This document shows, piece after piece, positions 58,858 through 64,000 of a stretch of 64,000 nt of DNA. The notes beneath the pieces are model-generated. The model saw nothing but the letters and a program-made list of their open reading frames with translations. It searched no databases and was not told the origin of the DNA. The DNA is taken from contig CM062386.1 of NCBI GenBank assembly GCA_031310005.1, positions 1 through 64,000 on the forward strand, in the 5' to 3' direction. The DNA comes from Dactylellina haptotyla (lineage: Eukaryota > Ascomycota > Orbiliomycetes > Orbiliales > Orbiliaceae). The position numbers and the translations under genes are program-made. Each line of letters opens with the position of its first letter. Positions within the stretch are counted from its first letter, which is position 1.

Positions 58858-60308
58858 CCCATGAGGGTCGAGCGACAGTAAAACCGTTCAAGGACACTAC
58901 GGCCTCCCAACTCGCCCAAAATCGCTAAATATCGACACCGGATTCCCAATATTATCTTTTAAGTTTGGGAATCCATTTCATTATACGCTTAATGAAACAA
59001 ATGACTTTGTTTTCTGGTCTCAAAATTTTCGTTGAATATAGGGTTTAATTTTGCAAGTCTGGGCTACTATATTTCAAGCGTTGCATATTTGTATAACACC
59101 GAAACCAGGTTGCAACTTAAGCCCATGGCTCCTGTAAGTAGTTGACACTATGCTATTTATCTCCCCTCCATTGGAAAGCTTTTAGACCTGGCCGTATAAA
59201 GACATGAATCTTCGTTCGCCTTTCATACGTCATATAGTAAATTTCGGGTACCTAGCCCGCTTGCTCTGTAGCGGAACTTGGCAGGATATGGGCCCAACAA
59301 ACAGCCCGATTCTTAATTTATAACCTAGGCGAGCGGTTGGTCTCGACTTGTCCCCGGATCTAATACAAAGCACTCATAGTGAGTTAGTCTTTGATGAGAG
59401 ATTGGTTGCACGTCTCGTGAACCAGCACTTGTTTACCCTCAAAGTAGCCTTGATACAAGGTGCGGCTTCTAGGGAGGTAGTGCAAGGGAAGAGAAGGCAA
59501 AGGGAGACAGGGCGTGCTGAAGATGGTGGAGAGGAATGGTATCGAGCTATCTCATCACCAGCACCTCCAGAAAAAACGCGCAGTTGTGTTCGAGACTGGG
59601 GTATCGAGGTTGCTCTCGAAGTGTTTTAGAACCTTGAAGCCTCAGTTGTGCAGATTATCACCAAGCAAATTTTATTTCCGCTCGGAATAAAGTCCGTCCC
59701 TAAACCCGTGGTATGCGTAAGCAGCATTATCTGGTTCTCTCGAGCAAAGGGATTGATGACTGGACCACCATCCGAATCGACGGAGCTAATCCTAGATCTG
59801 GTAAACAATATTCGCAACTCGCTGCTGCCAATAAAGCTGTTGTGAGCTCTGGCCGCGTACAATTGGCGGCGCACTTCCCCCTTGACGCAAAATCCATGCA
59901 GCTGGATGCGCGGGTTGATGACTGGACGAGACTCGGTTAACCTTCGTTGGCCGGGTTCCGGGACAGGGGTGTAAACCACTTGCAGCGCCAAGCCGAAACT
60001 GATCCAGATCACTCGTGCAGCGAGCAGCCGATGGTAGCACATATACACCGTTGCTCAGTCAAAATGTGTGATATTCATGTGAGGCTATGGAATACTAGAA
60101 AACCATTGACTTTTTTGGTATAAATATTGCTTAAGTATGGCATGCATTCTATGTAATCAAATATTTCATATTCCCATCAAGCCAACATCTCATCTTTAGT
60201 GAATAATCCACTTCCAGCTTAATCAATCAAGCCACCTACCAACTTTTTGAATATTGCATATATATATACATATATCTATATATTTACTCTCTAGTAAGCT
60301 TAAGCAGC
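58858..60308. other. Intergenic, promoter of SDR gene
   Basis: About 1.45 kb. The open frame at 59348-59629 starts at TTG, and that at 59626-60048 (minus) has no family features. ATATATATACATATATCTATATA at about 60257-60279 lies some 30-50 bp before the dehydrogenase ATG and is a likely TATA region. Confidence 0.5.
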
Positions 60309-61223
60309 ATGTTCGGCGGTAACACTTTTTCTCCTGATAAAGACGTCCCTGATCTGAGCGGTAAAGTTATTATCGTAACTGGTGGCAACATTGGATTGGG
60401 TCTGGAGACCGTGCGGCAGCTCGCGAAGCACAATCCAGCGCGTGTCTATCTCGCCGCTCGATCAAAAGAGAAAGCAGACGCCGCGATAGAAAAACTAAGA
60501 GCATCCAACCCAAATGCGGCACCGATTTCTTTTTTAAATCTTGATCTGGCGTCATTTGAAAGCATCAAAGCTGCTGTTCAAACCTTTCAAAGCGCCGAAT
60601 CCCGTCTCGATGTTCTTGTCAATAACGCCGGCATCATGATGTCACCAGAAGGCCTCACGAAGGAAGGTTACGAGATACAATTCGGGACAAATCACCTCGG
60701 ACACGCACTTTTAATCCATCTTTTATTACCGATTCTGCAGAGGACGGCGGTAACAAATCCAGAGGCACGCGTGGTCACTGTATCATCAGGACTTGAGGCG
60801 AGCGCACCAGACGATATATACCAGCTTGACGAGCTCAAAACAACAATGCCCAAGCGAACTCCTACTGCCCGCTACGCAATCTCGAAGGTTGCCAACATCC
60901 ACTACACCTTAGCTCTCGCTGAAAGATACAAAACCGTCAAATTCATAGTTATCCATCCCGGAGTAGTGCAATCAAACCTTCGACATGATGTTTCAGGTGT
61001 ATTCTTGCGGGCTTTCATGACAACTGCGGTTGATTTCCTTGCTACACCAGTCGAGAAAGGGGTTCTAACACAACTCTGGGCCGCTGTTAGCTTAGAAGCT
61101 AAGAGTGGTGAATGTTACAGACCCACTGCTGTGATTTGGAAGCCTTCTAAGCCAAGTCGGAATCACAAACTCCAGGAACAGCTTTGGAATTGGACCCAAG
61201 AACAGTTCGAAAACCAATCCTGA
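60309..61223 (+). CDS. Short-chain dehydrogenase/reductase
   Basis: A single-exon, classical SDR of 304 residues, predicted to be cytosolic and NADP(H)-using. The cofactor loop is TGGNIGLG at 24-31, followed by the basic AARSKEK that favours NADP. NNAG lies at 105-108, the catalytic Ser at 159/160 (TVSSG), and Tyr189/Lys193 in ARYAISK. The FGTNHLGHALL segment and IHPGVVQSNL are typical of the retinol-dehydrogenase/WW-oxidoreductase-like branch common in fungi. All catalytic residues are present. The substrate is unknown. The start is the first ATG, close after a TATA-rich stretch, so the leader is short. Confidence 0.93.
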   Translation: MFGGNTFSPDKDVPDLSGKVIIVTGGNIGLGLETVRQLAKHNPARVYLAARSKEKADAAIEKLRASNPNAAPISFLNLDLASFESIKAAVQTFQSAESRLDVLVNNAGIMMSPEGLTKEGYEIQFGTNHLGHALLIHLLLPILQRTAVTNPEARVVTVSSGLEASAPDDIYQLDELKTTMPKRTPTARYAISKVANIHYTLALAERYKTVKFIVIHPGVVQSNLRHDVSGVFLRAFMTTAVDFLATPVEKGVLTQLWAAVSLEAKSGECYRPTAVIWKPSKPSRNHKLQEQLWNWTQEQFENQS

Positions 61224-61376
61224 CTATCATTCATACGTGTACACAAGGAGCACCTTTGAATAGATGTTGATCATTAGTTTGAGAATATATTTAGGGACTC
61301 TTATAAATCTCTCTTGTAAAGCATCTAGCTGATTTAGCACATGTATTCTAAAGTTGCAATAGTCACTCTTCATAAT

Positions 61377-62355
61377 TCACAGCTCTTCGATGTAGCCAGT
61401 GTTGTTGATCTTCGCTTCGCCCCGTCTCTCCCTCCAACAATTTGTGGCTTCTAAAACGTCAGGGCAATCTCCTAGTAGCCAGCCCCAGGTTTTTAAGAAT
61501 CCAGTGCTTAGTTCCCAGCTTTCCTTATCCCAAGCAGCGCCCCAAACTAGAAAGGATGTCAATTCACCACCGCTTGCTGGCCCATACAAGGCATCACACA
61601 GCTCGTCTTCATCTAATAAATTGGCTTGAGTAGCGCGGATAATACTATCTCGCATACTTGCAAATGGAATGAGGTCAAGCCACGGGTGATGGACGACTGC
61701 CTTCTGCATCTCCGTGGGAAGAAGATTTTCGGGTGGAGAAGTTGCAATGGCGGCTACTCTAGGATCTTCGGGGCCGTACTTGTTGAATGGTGAGATACCA
61801 TCGTCATGTGTCATGTCGTAATATGTAACACCAACTGCTAAACAGTTACTATATAGAGCATTGAGTATGTTCAAATGTACGACGGTTGAGAGATCGCTTA
61901 TTTGCTGCGCACACAGTCTGAAATCTGGAAGAAACCTTTGGGCGAATTCAGCAGCCCGGTCGTTGCATATCATGAGAACAAACGCTTGGTTGGAATCTCT
62001 GTAGCTAATGACTTGCTGTGGGACCCCTCGGCGGCGTCCTACTCTAGGTGCTACTGGTTTGTTACGACTCAAATCATCCTGACATGGAGCTTGATCTCCG
62101 GAGGTGACCCCTAACTGTTCGGCTGCGGTTGGGTCATGTTTGATAAACCTTTGAAAGTGCTTCCTTTGACCTGTATGTGATACCCTCAGAACTGTTAGAC
62201 TAATATTGCGCTTGTTGAACCGATACTTCGGTAAAGAGGTAGTACTAACGGTAGGCCCTCTGCCCAAGGCGATTCTGTCGTTTCCTCCTCTCCGTCGCGT
62301 TGGTAATGCCCGACCAGTCGTCGTCCATGTCCCACGTCTGTGGTGCATTCGGCAT
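61377..62355 (-). CDS. bZIP transcription factor with DUF3425 C-terminal domain
   Basis: A nuclear regulator of a fungal-specific bZIP group. Exons 62355-62250 and 62170-61377, with a 79-bp intron that splits codon 36, give 299 residues. The N-terminus DDDWSGITNATERRKRQNRL runs into GQRAYRQRK, a fungal bZIP basic region (N28 and R36 fit the NxxAAxxCR-like contact pattern, with changes). A clear leucine zipper is not visible after it, as is common in this group. The C-terminal DUF3425 part has HHPWLDLIPFASMRDSIIRA, DEDELCDALYG, LVWGAAWDKESWELS and FLKTWGWLLGDCPDVLEATN. Start: ATG at 62355; another in-frame ATG is at 62328. Target genes are unknown. Confidence 0.88.
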
Positions 62356-64000
62356 CGTCTTCAGCGTACTTTTCAGCGTACTTTCTGGTGCGGGTATTCA
62401 AAGCAGAAAGTGAATATCACCATCTAGCGGATCATCTCGGGTTTGGGGTGGTGGAGTTCTGACATTGGAAGGTCGTGGCGCAGCGCTTGGGCAGCCAGTC
62501 TCAAGTCAATTGAGAGCACCTAACTAGATCCTCGCCCAGCTAGAAAGTACTGCGGTCAAGCGCGGGTGCGTGCGCTGGACTCCATTCCATGATCTAACCC
62601 TGTGAAGGCCGACAGCCAGGAGCAGCCAGTGGCTAGGCAACTTTCTCCACGATATGCTAGCCGTAACAAATCTTTGGTCGTTTCGGATTTTTGCGATGTC
62701 AGCTGATGCGTGAGCCGACGTGTTGTTATTGGGAGGGCACTGGCTGATCCTGAGATCAACCAGATTCTGCGCGACCGAAAACAGTTGCTCACCCGCATCA
62801 GCTATACGGTTGACCCACACGCAGTCTCTTCTATAACCATTTTTAGAAAGAAAACTGAACGCACGTTGTCTTTTTCTTTGGTCTAAAACTGACCCAATTT
62901 ATAAATATAATATAAATTTACGCGCACTGATTTTGAGCATTTAGATTTACATAATACCCCGAGCAACCCAAAGACTGGGGCTCAGACCATTCACATGGAA
63001 TTTTGTTTCAGTCGGCTAGGAAGAACGCAACCCTTGCTATCCGTGCTGCCAGGGCACCGGAGCCCCGACAACCTGAGAACCATGGTAGACGACCAACACT
63101 CGACGTAGCTCGATGATCTTGCGATATCAGGGACTGGGGTTTGCGACCTCGAGTGATGTACATGCACATGTAGTTACCTGAAGATATCAAGATTTCTGTC
63201 AAGAACGACAAGACAACCGTCTCCTCAAAATCTGCCTAGTCGCCATCTGTAAGGCCGAAAGTATAATACTCACGCACTAGGACAATATATTTATTTGTCT
63301 TTCGGCGGTTGATCCTTTTTTATATCTTCGCGTCTTCCTGTCGCAAGGCATAAGCAGTTTGAAATGGTTCCGATATTTTGCTAATCATTCTACAACTTGC
63401 TCGCCAAAAAGAATCTTTGCAATTGTTAGCTCTCCCGGCTTTTGTCTCTTCTTCTTTCAGATGACTGTTTTCTCAAGAAATTTCATCACCTTCCCACGAC
63501 ATCCGGCTGAGTTATCGGGAATCCAATTTCTTTGTATTTTACGGCCACTATTTCACTATATTACGCCGTCGGAACATCGAAATGCGGCCGGGCACCGCTT
63601 TTAGTCCGATCAAGAGACCCCAGCTTCAATCTATCCAGACGCAGCCTCAACATATACCGATTTCCTAAGAACGATTACCCAAGAAACGAACATTTTATAA
63701 CAAATTCGCGAGGAGATTCTGCTGTTATTGCGGGAATAAATTCACCCGGTTGCATATGTCGACTTAACTGTAAACTCGTGCCTTAGGAGCCATATCCAAG
63801 ATTTTTTATATCCTAGGTACAAATTTGACCGCCTCGGCAGTCTCAGCTAAACCAATCTACCTACTACCTATATGGAGCAGCTATTTTAAAAACGCGATAT
63901 GAGCGCTCGATCAAGCGTTTGCCGTGGATCACAATCTTTAGTCGCCGGCTCGTGGATTCAACGTCCCGGCTTGACCATCATGTTAAGACGTTAAATCTCT
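62356..64000. other. Intergenic to window end, nothing supported
   Basis: About 1.6 kb upstream of the bZIP gene. A near-perfect tandem duplication of CAGCGTACTTT lies at 62361-62384. The open frames in this stretch are short, start mostly at TTG/GTG and show no protein features. No RNA gene recognised. Confidence 0.45.

Noticed and set aside
34598-62355. Secondary-metabolite gene cluster (monooxygenase, LaeA-like methyltransferase, esterase, SDR, regulators)
   Set aside because: No PKS, NRPS, terpene synthase or other backbone enzyme is present, and these genes are separated by unrelated genes and long gaps.

Overview
The window looks like nuclear DNA of a filamentous ascomycete (Pezizomycotina; Leotiomycetes is possible but not proven). 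Genes carry short introns of about 45-110 bp with GTATGT/GTAAGT-like donors, CTAAC-like branch sites and AG acceptors. eS30 is a stand-alone ribosomal protein gene. TTAGGG-type telomere motifs occur, and a 7-kb block of extreme A+T content resembles repeat DNA eroded by RIP. Gene families are typically fungal: Zn2Cys6 and bZIP/DUF3425 regulators, a LaeA-like methyltransferase, LysM proteins and DUF-rich secreted proteins.

Layout, left half. A large alpha/beta hydrolase gene (2936-5364, +) has frame breaks in its disordered N-terminal half. A Zn2Cys6 transcription factor follows (11292-8573, -), then eS30 (13708-14092, +). Next is a very large secreted-looking protein gene (20103-15317, -) built of repeating two-part modules that I do not recognise. 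The sequence then enters degenerate telomere-like repeats (21951-21994) and the A+T block (about 21995-29170). An F-box protein gene (31513-29468, -) abuts the far side, followed by a four-LysM secreted protein (33429-32235, -).

Layout, right half. In order: a secreted Thr/Cys-rich protein (34598-35824, +); an FAD monooxygenase (38137-36067, -); an 87-residue ten-cysteine secreted protein split over four small exons (39888-39399, -); an eleven-exon LaeA-like methyltransferase (40960-42803, +); a relic of a STAND-protein N-terminal domain (43789-44126); a secreted carboxylesterase (45181-47082, +); a secreted Pro/Gln/Arg-repeat protein (48117-47308, -); a second secreted Thr/Cys-rich protein (50969-51596, +); an APH-type kinase-like protein (54686-53174, -); a possible 62-residue helical protein (55732-55544, -); the mitochondrial protease OMA1 (57802-58857, +); a short-chain dehydrogenase (60309-61223, +); and a bZIP/DUF3425 regulator (62355-61377, -).

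Taken together this is a gene-sparse compartment. Eight genes for predicted secreted proteins (the modular protein, LysM, three Cys-rich proteins, the esterase, the repeat protein and possibly more) lie on both sides of an A+T-rich isochore, between core genes such as eS30 and OMA1. That arrangement is known from fungi that live on plants or other hosts, where secreted effectors sit near RIP-eroded repeats. Any interaction role here is inference. The enzymes do not form an obvious secondary-metabolite cluster, because no PKS, NRPS or terpene synthase is present. Splice sites were chosen by reading frame and consensus; the exact joins given add up to intact frames unless stated otherwise.
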